From positions 1-64,000 of the forward strand of contig JANYDK010000059.1 in NCBI GenBank assembly GCA_025363655.1: 64,000 bases of DNA. The letters run 5' to 3'. The first letter of the stretch is position 1; every line of letters begins with the position of its first letter. The notes under the pieces were generated by a model. That model ran no database searches. It saw only the letters and a program-made list of their open reading frames with translations, and was not told where the DNA came from. Positions 51,697 through 60,407 of this stretch are shown in pieces. Position numbers and translations under genes: made by a program. This DNA comes from Deltaproteobacteria bacterium. Lineage in GTDB: Bacteria; Myxococcota_A; Polyangia; Polyangiales; JADJMO01.

Positions 51697-52722
51697 ATGA
51701 GATCGCGCTGGGCACGCGGCTGGGTCGGGGTTCTCGCGCTCAGCGTCGTCGCGGTGTCCGTTCACCCGATTGCGCCGGTGCGGGCCGACGACGCTGTCGA
51801 TGCCAACACTGCCGCCGCACGCGCGGCCTTCGCCGAAGGTGCGGCCGACGTCGAGGCCTCGAAGTGGGGCGAAGCGCTCGCCGCGTTCGAAAAGTCGGCG
51901 ACGCTCCGGCCGCACGCGCTCACGACGTACAACATCGGCGTCTGCGAACGCGCGCTCGGTCGCTACACGCGCGCGCGAAGAGCCCTCCGAGACGCGGTCG
52001 ATCGAGACGCGCCGAGTGGAGGTAAAGAGCTGCCTGCCACCTATGCCGACCAAGCAAAGACGTATCTCGGGGAAATCGACAAGCTCCTCGTCCACCTCGA
52101 CGTCGCCCTCGCGCCGGCCGACGCCAAGCTCCTCGTCGATGGCCGTCCGCTCCACGTGGAGTCGAAATCACCTGCCATCGTCGTCGGTGGCGTGGCCGCG
52201 CCGGGCCCCGAGACCGCGCCGCCGTCGGGCACCTTCGAGCTCCTCGTCGATCCCGGCACGCATGTGATTCTGCTTTCGCGCACTGGGTACCAATCGGTCG
52301 CCGTCCACCGCACCTTCGCCGCCGGTGCCCACGCCGCGCTGCCGCTGACCATCGACAAGCTGCCGGCCGTGCTCCGCATCGAAGCCGATCGCGACGACGC
52401 CATCGTCACCGTCAACGGCCTCGACGTCGGCACCACGCCGGTCGTCCTCCAAAGGCCAGGCGGCGCCTACGACGTCACCGTGCGTGCGGTCGGCTTCGTC
52501 ACCTATCACACCAGCGTCGACGTGCTCGCCGGCGAAGAGAGCCGCATTCGCGCGACCCTCGCCGCCGAGTCGACGCCGATCACGCGCCGTTGGTGGTTCT
52601 GGACGATCGCCGGCGCGGTCGTCGCGGGTGCCGCCATCAGCACCTGGGCTCTCACTCGACCGACGCCCGATCGGCCGCAGCCCGATCCGGGCACCCTCAA
52701 TTGGGTCGCGCGCACGCAGTGA
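51697..52722 (+). CDS. exported TPR-PEGA protein with C-terminal membrane anchor
   Basis: A 341-residue protein. A signal peptide (to about residue 29) precedes a TPR-like pair (about 40-125: AFAEGAADVEASKWGEALAA, TYNIGVCERALGRYTRARRA), then two PEGA-like modules (VDPGTHVILLSRTGYQSV and EADRDDAIVTVNGLDVGTTP to YDVTVRAVGFVTYHT). One transmembrane helix (about 293-315: WWFWTIAGAVVAGAAIS) ends it. PEGA proteins are frequent beside myxobacterial kinases. It is probably co-transcribed with the kinase gene. Confidence 0.85.
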   Translation: MRSRWARGWVGVLALSVVAVSVHPIAPVRADDAVDANTAAARAAFAEGAADVEASKWGEALAAFEKSATLRPHALTTYNIGVCERALGRYTRARRALRDAVDRDAPSGGKELPATYADQAKTYLGEIDKLLVHLDVALAPADAKLLVDGRPLHVESKSPAIVVGGVAAPGPETAPPSGTFELLVDPGTHVILLSRTGYQSVAVHRTFAAGAHAALPLTIDKLPAVLRIEADRDDAIVTVNGLDVGTTPVVLQRPGGAYDVTVRAVGFVTYHTSVDVLAGEESRIRATLAAESTPITRRWWFWTIAGAVVAGAAISTWALTRPTPDRPQPDPGTLNWVARTQ

Positions 52723-52736
52723 ATCCAGCGCGAAAC

Positions 52737-54077
52737 TCACGTCGAGCGTTTGGGTTCGACGCCGAATTTCTTGAGCAGGCGATACATCTGCGTTCGTTGC
52801 ACGCCGAGTGTTCGAGCCGCTGCTGCGACTTGTCCCTCGTGACGGGCGAGCGCGGCTTCGAGTGACTCTTTCGTCACCTTCGTCTTCGGCTCGTCGCCCG
52901 CCTCACGAGCAGCATCGCCTTCCGGTTCGTCGTCGAAGGCGCGGCCAGCTTCGTCGTCGAGGTGCTCGGCGCGCACCATCTTGCTCCCCTCGGCGAGCGC
53001 CGCGTCCGCCGCGCCGCGCACCGCTTGGAGAAGCTCACGGACGTTGCCCGGCCAAAGTCGCAAGAGGCACGCCTCGACGAAGGCGACGTGCGGCGCCAGC
53101 AACTCGCGATCGCGAGAGCCCGAGAGCGCTTGTTCGATGAGCGTCGGCACGTCCTCGAGACGCTGACGAAGCGCCGGGAGCATGACCGACGGCTGGGCGA
53201 TGCGGTGATAGAGATCGGCCCTGAATTTCCCGCTCGCGACGGCCTTTCGCAAATCGCGATGGGTCGCGAAGCAGAAGCGCACGTCGACGGTGCGTGGGCT
53301 CGTCGAACCGAGCGGAATGACCTCGCGCGTCTCGAGGAGACGGAGCAACTTCGCCTGCACGTCGGGCTCGAGCTCTCCCAGCTCGTCGAGGAAGAGCACA
53401 CCACCATCGGCGGCCTGCACGTATCCCTCGGCGTTCTCGGCACCGGAAAAGGCTCCCTTGCGTGCGCCGAAGAGCAAGCGCTCAGCGACGCCATGCGGAA
53501 TGGTCGCGCAGTTGACCGCCACGAAGGGTCCCCGCGCGCACGGGCCTTGTGCGTGGAATGCGCGCGCCGCACCTTCTTTTCCGGAGCCGCTCTCCCCGAG
53601 GACGAGCGCGTTCTCGCCGCTCTCGGCGATGCGACGGAGCTTCGCCATGACGCGGCCGAGCGTCGGACCTTCGATGCGACCGCCCTGCCGCTCGATGGTG
53701 CCCACGTATCCGTGGACGTCTTCGACCACCAGCGCCAAGGTGTTTCCGAGGCGCAAGACGTCGAGCGAGGAGACCACCGCTTCGTCCTTCAGCGGCTCGC
53801 CGTGGAGGAACGAGCCGTTGCGGCTGCCCAAATCACGGACCTTGAGGATGCCTTGCTCACGGAGCATCTCGACGTGACGGCGCGAGACGCGATCGTCGTC
53901 GGGGAAGCCGTCGACGTCACGTCCGAGGAGGAGCCGCGCGCCGCGCATCGGCAAGACGTCGAGCATCGCCTTGCCGGAGAAGACGGTGACGACGCCCGGA
54001 CCATGCCCCTGCTCGGTGACGTCGTCGTCGCCCGTCGCGTCCGCGGTCTGCGTTCGAGTGCTCGCCGGCACGGGCAT
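52737..54077 (-). CDS. FHA-domain sigma54-dependent transcriptional activator
   Basis: A 446-residue regulator. An FHA domain (about 30-105) has LLLGRDVDGFPDDDRVSRRH and LKVRDLGSRNGSFLHGE, which bind phosphothreonine. The AAA+ domain has Walker A GESGSGKE, the sigma54-contact loop GAFSGA (Ser for the usual Thr), and Walker B GGVLFLDELGELE. The C-terminal helix-turn-helix is LARHEGQVAAAARTLGVQRT. It is the classic output of a myxobacterial kinase circuit and lies beside the active kinase. The ATG at 54077 (MPVPAST) is preferred because upstream codons are Arg-rich and biased unlike the gene. Confidence 0.92.
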   Translation of the reverse strand: MPVPASTRTQTADATGDDDVTEQGHGPGVVTVFSGKAMLDVLPMRGARLLLGRDVDGFPDDDRVSRRHVEMLREQGILKVRDLGSRNGSFLHGEPLKDEAVVSSLDVLRLGNTLALVVEDVHGYVGTIERQGGRIEGPTLGRVMAKLRRIAESGENALVLGESGSGKEGAARAFHAQGPCARGPFVAVNCATIPHGVAERLLFGARKGAFSGAENAEGYVQAADGGVLFLDELGELEPDVQAKLLRLLETREVIPLGSTSPRTVDVRFCFATHRDLRKAVASGKFRADLYHRIAQPSVMLPALRQRLEDVPTLIEQALSGSRDRELLAPHVAFVEACLLRLWPGNVRELLQAVRGAADAALAEGSKMVRAEHLDDEAGRAFDDEPEGDAAREAGDEPKTKVTKESLEAALARHEGQVAAAARTLGVQRTQMYRLLKKFGVEPKRST

Positions 54078-54307
54078 CGTGCGAACGATAAGGCAAGACG
54101 ACCACGGCGTGTGGCGCACACGTGGATCGAACGCCGACGGGTGCGGGGAGCGCCGGCCGGGGGATCGATCGTCCGTCATCGGTGGGCGGGAGGAGTGCAA
54201 GGCGGCGGCCAGCGGTGGTCGACCTACTTGGGCCTAGAAATGCGGCGTTTCGTGGTCTGCGCAGGCGAAGGGAGGCGTCGCGGTGACGTCCAGGAACGTC
54301 ACGAGAG

Positions 54308-54691
54308 CTAGACCTCGCCGATCGCGCGAAGAAGATCCGCGCCCGAGTGCACGACGCGGACATCCGCTCGCAGCTCCTCGGGCAGGTCGCCTTTGCCTGC
54401 CGCCGAGCAGATCAATGTCGCGCAGCCGACCGGCATGATGACGAGTCCTGCCTCGCGCGCGACCTCGTAGATCAGTTGCCAGGCGCGTTCCCCTTCGACG
54501 TGGTTGAACATGAGCCCCGACGGATCGCCGATGCCGTGCACGTCCGCCTCGCCGTCCGCTGTCACGACGCGAGCGAAGGAGTCGCTCGGCGGCGCAGACA
54601 GAAATGGCGTGAGCATGCGCCGGACGGCCGCCGGGTCGTGGTGCGAGGCCTGGCCGTCGCGGAACGCCTGCAGGAAGATGTCGAAGCTCAT
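54308..54691 (-). CDS. conserved protein of unknown function
   Basis: A 127-residue cytoplasmic protein beginning MSFDIFLQAFRDGQASHHDP. Strands and helices alternate (ARVVTADGEADVHGIG, GLMFNHVEGERAWQLIYEV, GLVIMPVGCATLICSA), and it ends DLLRAIGEV. Proteins of this start occur in several actinobacteria and myxobacteria as immunity-like or regulatory partners, but I cannot assign the family. It is divergent from the lipoprotein-sorting gene at 54753, 61 bases away. The 230 bases between its stop and the FHA activator start hold nothing I can name. Confidence 0.7.
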   Translation of the reverse strand: MSFDIFLQAFRDGQASHHDPAAVRRMLTPFLSAPPSDSFARVVTADGEADVHGIGDPSGLMFNHVEGERAWQLIYEVAREAGLVIMPVGCATLICSAAGKGDLPEELRADVRVVHSGADLLRAIGEV

Positions 54692-54752
54692 CTCGCGAAG
54701 AGCATGCCACACGCGGCCGGCGCACACGCGGCTCAGACGGTACCATCGAGAA

Positions 54753-55508
54753 ATGTCGATCGACCTCGCTCACCTCGCGCCGGCCTTCGCATTCGCCGTC
54801 ACCGCGTTCGCCTTCGCACCGAGCGCCCGCGCCGACGCAGCAGGCGACAACGTCCTCGCGTCGATGGACGCAGCACTGAACAAGTCCAAGACGAGCTACT
54901 TCGAGTGGCAGCTCACGGTCGACGAGCCGGGGAAGGCCGAGAAGACGCTCGGACTCAGCGAATGGGACAAGGGCAGCAAGCGGCTCTTCGAGTTCACCTC
55001 CCCCGCCGACATGAAGGGCACGAAGCTTCTCGAGGTGGCCCCGGACCAGATCTACGTCTATCTGCCGGCGTTCGGAAAGGTCAGGCGGGTGAGCACGAGC
55101 GTCGCCGATCAGGGCCTGTTCGGCCTCGCCTTCGGCATCGACGAGCTCACCACCACGACCTACGCGGCGAGTTACACGGCGACGATCGCGTCCGACACTG
55201 CGACCGAGTGGAAGCTGACCGCCACGGCCAAGACGGGTCAAACGCCGGTGTGGCCCAAGATTGCGTTCACGATCTCCAAGGACCGCACGCTCCCGACCGA
55301 GCTGAAGTATTTCAACGCCGCCGGCGTCAACGTGAAGACCGAGACGCGCACCGGCTACACGTGCTCGGGCGCGAGCTGCACGCCGAGCGAGAAGAAGATG
55401 GTCGACAACGTGAAGGCCGGGCTCTCGACCAAGATGGTGCGTAAGACTTGGAAGGTCGACGGGGCGATCTCCGACGACATGTTCTCGAAGACGAAGCTCG
55501 GGAGCTAG
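54753..55508 (+). CDS. outer-membrane lipoprotein-sorting-like (LolA/LolB fold) protein
   Basis: A 251-residue exported protein. A signal peptide (to about residue 28, FAPSARADA) precedes the lipoprotein-sorting fold: WQLTVDEPGKAEKTLGLSEW, KRLFEFTSPADMKGTKLL, VAPDQIYVYLPAFGKVRRV and KIAFTISKDRTLPTELKYF. The family of sorting-like proteins of this length is common next to membrane transporters or kinases. It is probably a lipid or lipoprotein carrier in the periplasm. The next gene follows 28 bases later in the same direction. Confidence 0.82.
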   Translation: MSIDLAHLAPAFAFAVTAFAFAPSARADAAGDNVLASMDAALNKSKTSYFEWQLTVDEPGKAEKTLGLSEWDKGSKRLFEFTSPADMKGTKLLEVAPDQIYVYLPAFGKVRRVSTSVADQGLFGLAFGIDELTTTTYAASYTATIASDTATEWKLTATAKTGQTPVWPKIAFTISKDRTLPTELKYFNAAGVNVKTETRTGYTCSGASCTPSEKKMVDNVKAGLSTKMVRKTWKVDGAISDDMFSKTKLGS

Positions 55509-55536
55509 CGAGTCCCGCGAGTTACACTGCTCCGCG

Positions 55537-56193
55537 ATGAAGACCGGCTTCGCTCTCTTGTCGTTCGCCCTCCTCGCGCCGCTGGCGTCGTTCTCGTCCG
55601 CTTGTCTCACCTCGTACGTGAAGCCGCCGGACGGGCAACCGGCAGGCAATGGATCAGCCGCACCACAAGTCGGTTCGATCCCCGAGATGGACGAGAAGGA
55701 CATGGCGGCGATCGCCGTGCTCCTCGGGTGCACCAAGTCGATGGAAGGCTTCTTCTGCCGTGCGCTGGTGGCCTTTCCTGGCGGCGAGAAGCCGACCGGT
55801 CATCCGCAGGAGGTCTCGTTCGCCGGAGCCTCTGCGCTCATCCCCGCGCCTGGTTCTCCCGACGACGGCAAGCCGGTGGCCTACGAAGCGAGCTATTTCG
55901 TGCTCTCGGATGCGAGCGCGCGCTATGGCACCCTTCTGCCGACGACCGCCGAAGAGCGCGCGAGCACGCGTGAGCTCTTCCTCGCCGTGACCAAGGGGGA
56001 GCCGCTGCCCTCGGACAACAGCTCGGTGCAATACGCGAAGACGATCAAGGGCGCGTTTCCCGCCAGCCCGACCGAGCGCTCGCTGGCTTGGAACGGCAAG
56101 ACCAAGGGCTATGTGCGCATGACGAAGATGGGGCTGGTGGCCATCGAAGTGGCCGATGGGCTGATCGCCGTCGGCGTCTTTCCGACGAAGTGA
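55537..56193 (+). CDS. lipoprotein of unknown function
   Basis: A 218-residue protein with a lipobox (SFSSACLTSY). The mature region alternates strands: DMAAIAVLLGCTKSMEGFFC, VAYEASYFVLSDASARYGTL, KGYVRMTKMGLVAIEVADG. There is a Cys pair (GCTKSMEGFFC). No family is known. It follows the lipoprotein-sorting gene by 28 bases and is probably co-transcribed; one may speculate that it is a cargo or partner. Confidence 0.75.
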   Translation: MKTGFALLSFALLAPLASFSSACLTSYVKPPDGQPAGNGSAAPQVGSIPEMDEKDMAAIAVLLGCTKSMEGFFCRALVAFPGGEKPTGHPQEVSFAGASALIPAPGSPDDGKPVAYEASYFVLSDASARYGTLLPTTAEERASTRELFLAVTKGEPLPSDNSSVQYAKTIKGAFPASPTERSLAWNGKTKGYVRMTKMGLVAIEVADGLIAVGVFPTK

Positions 56194-56289
56194 GGTCGAT
56201 TCGAGCCTCCCTGCCTCGTGGCGAAGAGACGGAGTCCGCGAGGTGTGCTCACAACTCGGTTGCGACGATCGCATAGCCGTGACGCGAAG

Positions 56290-56631
56290 CTACTTCAGAT
56301 TCCAACCGCACTCGGCGTTCATCTTTGCCGTGTCGGGCTCGCCTGGGCACGCTGCGGAGGTGTGTCCGCTCGGCTTGGCGTCGACGGTGCAAGCGCAATA
56401 CGCGGTGTCGCAGAGCAACTCGTATCTCTTACCGTCCGTGCAGCCCGTCCAATCGAAGACGCACGTGGTGCCGACCGTGGATGAAGCCTTCTTGGTGCAC
56501 GCCACTGGAGTCGAGGTGTCCGCCGGACCGGCGTTGTCGCTGCTGCTGCTGCTGCAGCCGCTGACCGACACCGAGAGCGCGATGGAGAGCGCGATGGAGA
56601 GCGACGAGGCGCGGCGCGAGTCACGGGGCAT
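56290..56631 (-). CDS. small Cys-rich lipoprotein
   Basis: A 113-residue protein with a signal ending in SVSVSGCSSSS (lipobox). The remainder has eight cysteines in a short space: PVACTKKAS, TTCVFDWTGCTDGKR, LLCDTAYCACTVDA, AACPGEP and AECGW, typical of a disulfide-knotted surface domain. The family is unknown. It faces the plus-strand lipoprotein gene; the 96 bases between them hold nothing else. Confidence 0.75.
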   Translation of the reverse strand: MPRDSRRASSLSIALSIALSVSVSGCSSSSSDNAGPADTSTPVACTKKASSTVGTTCVFDWTGCTDGKRYELLCDTAYCACTVDAKPSGHTSAACPGEPDTAKMNAECGWNLK

Positions 56632-56830
56632 CCTCCCGAGACGCGCGTGCGGCGGAACGATTCAATCGAAGTGCGCAACGCGGTCGACCTTCGTCGCAAG
56701 CTGCGACGTGCGGAGCGTTGCATGCAACTCGCGCGAGCATCGCCTGAGCGCAAATGGATCTCGTGCGCTCGATGAAACGTCGACGTGCCGCGACTTCTTG
56801 GCCGGTACGAAAGCTGCTGGCGCACCAGAC

Positions 56831-57268
56831 ATGTCCACCGCCCCGCTCACCGCCCAGCCGGGATCAGTGCCGTGCCCCCCGATCGCGTTCGTGCCCGAAT
56901 ACGAGTTCGACGACGATCAGAACCGCGTCTTCCACGGCCTCGGTCGATCGCTGCGCCTCCTCGGCATCATCACCATGGTCAACGGTGGCTTCGCGCTGCT
57001 CGGCGTCTTCGGCGGGCCTTTCGTCGCGCTCATCGCCGTCGCCACTGCGGTGCTCTACCTCGTCAACGGCCAATGGCTACGCAGCTCCGGCGAGAACATG
57101 AAACGCATCGTCGGCAGCCAAGGCAACGACATCTCGTACCTCATGACGGCGATGAGCCAGCTACGTCGCGTCTTCTTGGTTCAGGTGATCCTCGCCATCT
57201 TTCCCATCGTCAGTGGCCTCTTCGGTTTGGCCGGGCTCCTCGGCATCCATCTCCTCAGCTTCGGCTGA
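56831..57268 (+). CDS. membrane protein of unknown function
   Basis: A 145-residue protein starting MSTAPLTAQPG, with two hydrophobic helices close together (about 47-90: LRLLGIITMVNGGFALLG and FVALIAVATAVLYLV), a loop with KRIVGSQGNDISYLM and a third helix (about 115-140). It resembles small DUF-type membrane proteins with a tight hairpin, but I do not recognise the family. The 199 bases upstream (56632-56830) contain no gene or clear signal. Confidence 0.72.
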   Translation: MSTAPLTAQPGSVPCPPIAFVPEYEFDDDQNRVFHGLGRSLRLLGIITMVNGGFALLGVFGGPFVALIAVATAVLYLVNGQWLRSSGENMKRIVGSQGNDISYLMTAMSQLRRVFLVQVILAIFPIVSGLFGLAGLLGIHLLSFG

Positions 57269-57299
57269 CTACTCGCCACCTCGTCGGCCGAGGTTGCGA

Positions 57300-57689
57300 T
57301 CTCCGACGCGAGCACGAAAAAGAGACGAGCGCGCAGGCGATTGCGCGCCGAGCTTCGCGTGCAACGCCGGTAAGTGCGAGGCGATCAAGGCCAAGTGTGA
57401 CGACACGAAGACGTCGTCCATCCCCACCGACGGCTCTCCGCCGAAGAACTGCGCGCCGTACATGTGCAACCCCTCGACGGGTGATTGCTTCAAGCCCGGC
57501 GACTGCTCGAGCGCCGATCAGTGCGCGACGGGCAACGTCTGCCAAGAGGGCGCGTGCATCGCGGCCGCACCGGCCGGGGACACCGGGAGCAGCGGCGGCT
57601 GCGCCGTCAACGGCCGCACGGGCGAAAGCGCCTTCGCCGTCATCGTGCTCGCAGGAGCAGCAGCGATGATGAGGAGACGCCGCAAATAG
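57300..57689 (+). pseudogene. truncated MYXO-CTERM secreted protein
   Basis: A coding-quality frame begins without a start or signal peptide: GDCAPSFACNAGKCEAIKAK, then NCAPYMCNPSTGDCFKPGDC and QCATGNVCQEGACIAA form a Cys-rich EGF-like array. It ends with GGCAVNGRTGES, a hydrophobic helix and RRRRK, the MYXO-CTERM sorting signature. The upstream bases 57269-57300 hold another frame (ATSSAEVAISDAS), suggesting loss of the front part and a frameshift. It is read as the C-terminal remnant of a surface protein. Confidence 0.6.
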
Positions 57690-57713
57690 GGCGATCGCCG
57701 TATTCTGCTCCGC

Positions 57714-58964
57714 GTGAGCGACGAATCTCCCGAACCATCGATGACGCTGGATCGCGCGCCCCTCGGCGATGCCGCCCGAGCGCGCGCGCTCACCCTCGCA
57801 ATCGCCGCCGAGCTCTCTGCACTCCATCGCGCAGGCGTCGCGCACGGCACGTTGCGCGCAAACGTCGTGCTCGTCCACGAGGGAGCCGAGGGAGCCGAGG
57901 GAGCCGAGGGAGGCAAGGGAGGCGTGAAGCTCCTCGGGCTCGGCGCTCGTCCGATTCCGAGAGACCAAGAAGTCGGCCTCGATCAGCTGCGCTATGCCTC
58001 GTGCGACGCGTGGGACTGGAGCAGCGTGGCGACGCCGGCGATGGACGTCTGGTCGCTCGGCCTCCTCGCGTTCCGCGCCTTCACCGGCCGCGAGTATTTC
58101 GGCGCGGACGGCGCGGCGGACCTCGCACGCGCCATCCACATCGAAGCGCTTCCCCGCGCGAGCGACCAGGCCGCGTCGCTCGGCACGGGCCGACTTCCGC
58201 GCGGCTTCGATGCCTGGTTCGCCCGGTGCGTGGGTCGGGTGCGTACCGACCTCTTCGCCGACGCCCTCGAGGCCGAGGCAGCTTTCCGAGCCACCGTAGC
58301 CACCGAGGTGCCGGCGACGGACGACGCGAGGCCGAGCGCAGACGCGTGGGAAGAGGCCGAGCGAGTCTTGCGTGCAGCGCGGGGGGAACATGGCGAGCTC
58401 CACATGCTGTCCCGACACACCGACTCGCCGCCGTTCCAATTCGACTGGTGGTCGAGCCCCGACTGCCACGCTCACGCGCTCGTGCATCGCGGCCACATTC
58501 GCCGTGGCGGAGGCGTCTCGGCGCTCGCCACGTACGTCCGCGAGGTCGGCCTCGCCCAGCGCCCCGAGCTGCACGGAGGAATCCTCCCTCTCCTCGACCT
58601 CTTCGGTGCGCTGCCGACCGTGCCCTTCGCGACCTCGAGCTCGTTCGAGAGCTCCGAGGAGCTGGCGCCGAGCGTCCAGCTCTCGGAGGGGCGCCTCGAG
58701 TGCGTGCTCCACTACGTCGACTCGCGGCCGGCGATCGCGCATCACGATCGCGCCATGGCGTCGCGCGAAGCGAAGCTGGTGCCCCACGGCGAAGGGTCTT
58801 GGCTCCACTCGTTCGAGATCGAGCTGCCGGTGATGCGCTGTCGCCTCGCCCTCGGCGGCGTCGGTCCGGTCGAATGGCAATTCGAGACGTCGACGACGCG
58901 ACGTTCCCCGAGCTACGTCGTCTTTCGCAGTGATCTGCCTTGCTGGCGGCGGTTCATGCTCTGA
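57714..58964 (+). CDS. N-lobe-less pseudokinase
   Basis: A 416-residue protein. After a short start (GTG at 57714) it goes straight into what matches the kinase C-lobe: a helix with RARALTLAIAAELSALHRAG, HGTLRANVVLVHEG in place of the HRDLKPxN loop, KLLGLGAR in place of DFG, and DVWSLGLLAFRAFTGREYF as subdomain IX. No ATP-binding lobe and no catalytic Asp are present. The last 200 residues (QFDWWSSPDCHAHALVHRG and so on) form an unknown domain. It is probably a scaffold or protein-binding module in a kinase network. Confidence 0.78.
   Translation: MSDESPEPSMTLDRAPLGDAARARALTLAIAAELSALHRAGVAHGTLRANVVLVHEGAEGAEGAEGGKGGVKLLGLGARPIPRDQEVGLDQLRYASCDAWDWSSVATPAMDVWSLGLLAFRAFTGREYFGADGAADLARAIHIEALPRASDQAASLGTGRLPRGFDAWFARCVGRVRTDLFADALEAEAAFRATVATEVPATDDARPSADAWEEAERVLRAARGEHGELHMLSRHTDSPPFQFDWWSSPDCHAHALVHRGHIRRGGGVSALATYVREVGLAQRPELHGGILPLLDLFGALPTVPFATSSSFESSEELAPSVQLSEGRLECVLHYVDSRPAIAHHDRAMASREAKLVPHGEGSWLHSFEIELPVMRCRLALGGVGPVEWQFETSTTRRSPSYVVFRSDLPCWRRFML
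57879..57923. repeat. 9-bp tandem repeat (5 units) encoding Glu-Gly-Ala
   Basis: Three perfect copies of gagggagcc are followed by gagggaggc and aagggaggc, encoding an EGA-rich loop inside the pseudokinase, near the degenerate catalytic loop. Confidence 0.8.
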
Positions 58965-59022
58965 ACGAGCCGCGCTCAACGACGGGTGCATGACCCCCAG
59001 TCGCGACGCTCGCTTCCGGACT

Positions 59023-59940
59023 TCAGGCGAGGAGCGAGCCCGTGAGCACGACCTTTCCACCTGCGTGATGCTCGGCGAGCGTCTGCGCGGCGCCTGCTTG
59101 CGACAGCTCGAACTTCTTGACGATCGGGACGACCAGCCTTCCCTCGGCGACGTCACGCGCGAGTTCGGCGAGACGCGTGGAGTCCGGATGGGTCCACATC
59201 GCACGGACGACGAGGCCGTGCTCGTTGGCTTCAGCGGGCTCGCCGACGATCGAGGCGATGACGCCGCCCTTCTTCACCTTCCCGAACAGCTTCGCGATCG
59301 TCGCACCGCCTACGGTATCGGCGATGCCGTCGAGACGAGGCAAGTGACCGAGCTCCTTGTCGCTGTCGAGGGCGACGACACCATCTGCACCGAGCTCCGC
59401 CGCGATGCCCCTCTGCGAAGCGCGGATCCCTGCCCAGACCTTGGCACCGCAGGCCTTCGCCGCGAAGACGGCGACGCGACCGACGCTGCCGAGCGCGCCC
59501 GTGACGAGCACGACTTCACCTCGCTTCGGCTTCAAGGCCTCCTCGATGAGCTGCGCGCCCGTGAGGAGGACGAGCGGAAGCGCGGCGGCGTCGACGAGGT
59601 CCATCTTCGCGGGGATCTCCGCCCACGCTTCGGCGTCCGCGACCACGAAGTCGGCGTAGGCGCCCATGACGAGCCCGATCACCCGCGCCCCGACCGCGAA
59701 TCGGGTGACGCTCGATCCGACCTCGACCACTTCGCCCGAGGCGTCGCGACCGAGCACCGCCGGGAGCGTGAGCGGCATCATCGTCTGGAGCGCGCCGCTG
59801 CGGAGCTTCCAATCGACGGGATTGATGCTCGCGCCGGCCATTCGAACCTTGATCTCGTTCGGACCTGGTTTGCCCTCGGGGACGTCTTCGAGGACGAGCT
59901 TCGTGACGTCACCGTAGGCGGTGAGAACCATTGCCTTCAT
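59023..59940 (-). CDS. NADPH:quinone oxidoreductase-type MDR dehydrogenase
   Basis: A 305-residue enzyme of the medium-chain dehydrogenase fold without the structural zinc cysteines. KAMVLTAYGDVTKLVLEDVP begins it, SINPVDWKLRSG and VLGRDASGEVVEVG build the active-site half, and VLVTGALGSVGRVAVFAAKA is the NADP-binding loop. It probably reduces quinones or enones with NADPH. The length is short but complete at both ends (HAGGKVVLTGSLLA). Next to it lie the remnants of two other MDR enzymes, so this stretch has seen repeated MDR gains and losses. Confidence 0.9.
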   Translation of the reverse strand: MKAMVLTAYGDVTKLVLEDVPEGKPGPNEIKVRMAGASINPVDWKLRSGALQTMMPLTLPAVLGRDASGEVVEVGSSVTRFAVGARVIGLVMGAYADFVVADAEAWAEIPAKMDLVDAAALPLVLLTGAQLIEEALKPKRGEVVLVTGALGSVGRVAVFAAKACGAKVWAGIRASQRGIAAELGADGVVALDSDKELGHLPRLDGIADTVGGATIAKLFGKVKKGGVIASIVGEPAEANEHGLVVRAMWTHPDSTRLAELARDVAEGRLVVPIVKKFELSQAGAAQTLAEHHAGGKVVLTGSLLA

Positions 59941-59994
59941 TTCTGCTCCTGTTCGTTTGCGGAATCGAATCTGGCGGCCGGATTGGAGATGAGA

Positions 59995-60198
59995 CTAGAA
60001 CGCGCCGATCATCACCTCGAGCGCGTGCGTTTCGGGGGCGTGGCCGAAGGCTTCGTAGGCATCGACGATTTGACGATTTGATTGAGCTTGAAGCGATGGG
60101 TGATGAGCGTGCTCACGGTGTCAACGAGTCGGGTGGTGCTCGTTGATGTTGCGATCCCAGAGCTGCTCCATGTGCAAGGTCACCTTGGTGCCTTCATT
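59995..60198 (-). pseudogene. remnant of a zinc-dependent alcohol dehydrogenase (3' end)
   Basis: Three minus frames preserve pieces of a zinc alcohol dehydrogenase C-terminus: GTKVTLHMEQLWDRNI, then TTRLVDTVS, then THRFKLNQIV and DAYEAFGHAPETHALEVMIG with a TAG at 59995. The usual middle (a stretch of about 15 residues between TTRLVDTVS and LITHRF) is missing, and an 8-bp unit gacgattt is duplicated (60064-60071, 60072-60079), which throws the frame. Removing one copy gives LNQIVDAYEAFG in a single frame. It is dead. Confidence 0.78.
60064..60079. repeat. 8-bp tandem duplication disrupting the ADH remnant
   Basis: The unit gacgattt occurs twice in direct succession. The duplicated eight bases change the reading frame of the alcohol dehydrogenase remnant exactly between LNQIV and DAYEAFG, so slippage duplication is the likely cause. 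Confidence 0.8.
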
Positions 60199-60407
60199 TC
60201 GCGAACGTCCTTCCCTCGCAGCCATTTCACGACGCACACCGAGGCGAGGGCCGCTCGTGCAATCCGTACGCCGCTCGCGGACGCGTCGAGCGCTCGTCGA
60301 GCCGCGTCCGACGGCGCACCGCGAGACGGCAGTCATCGATTCCGATGAGACACCAATGTGCCCAGGCGTGGGGCATTCGTGAGTCGCGTTCGTCCGCGGA
60401 GCGTCAG

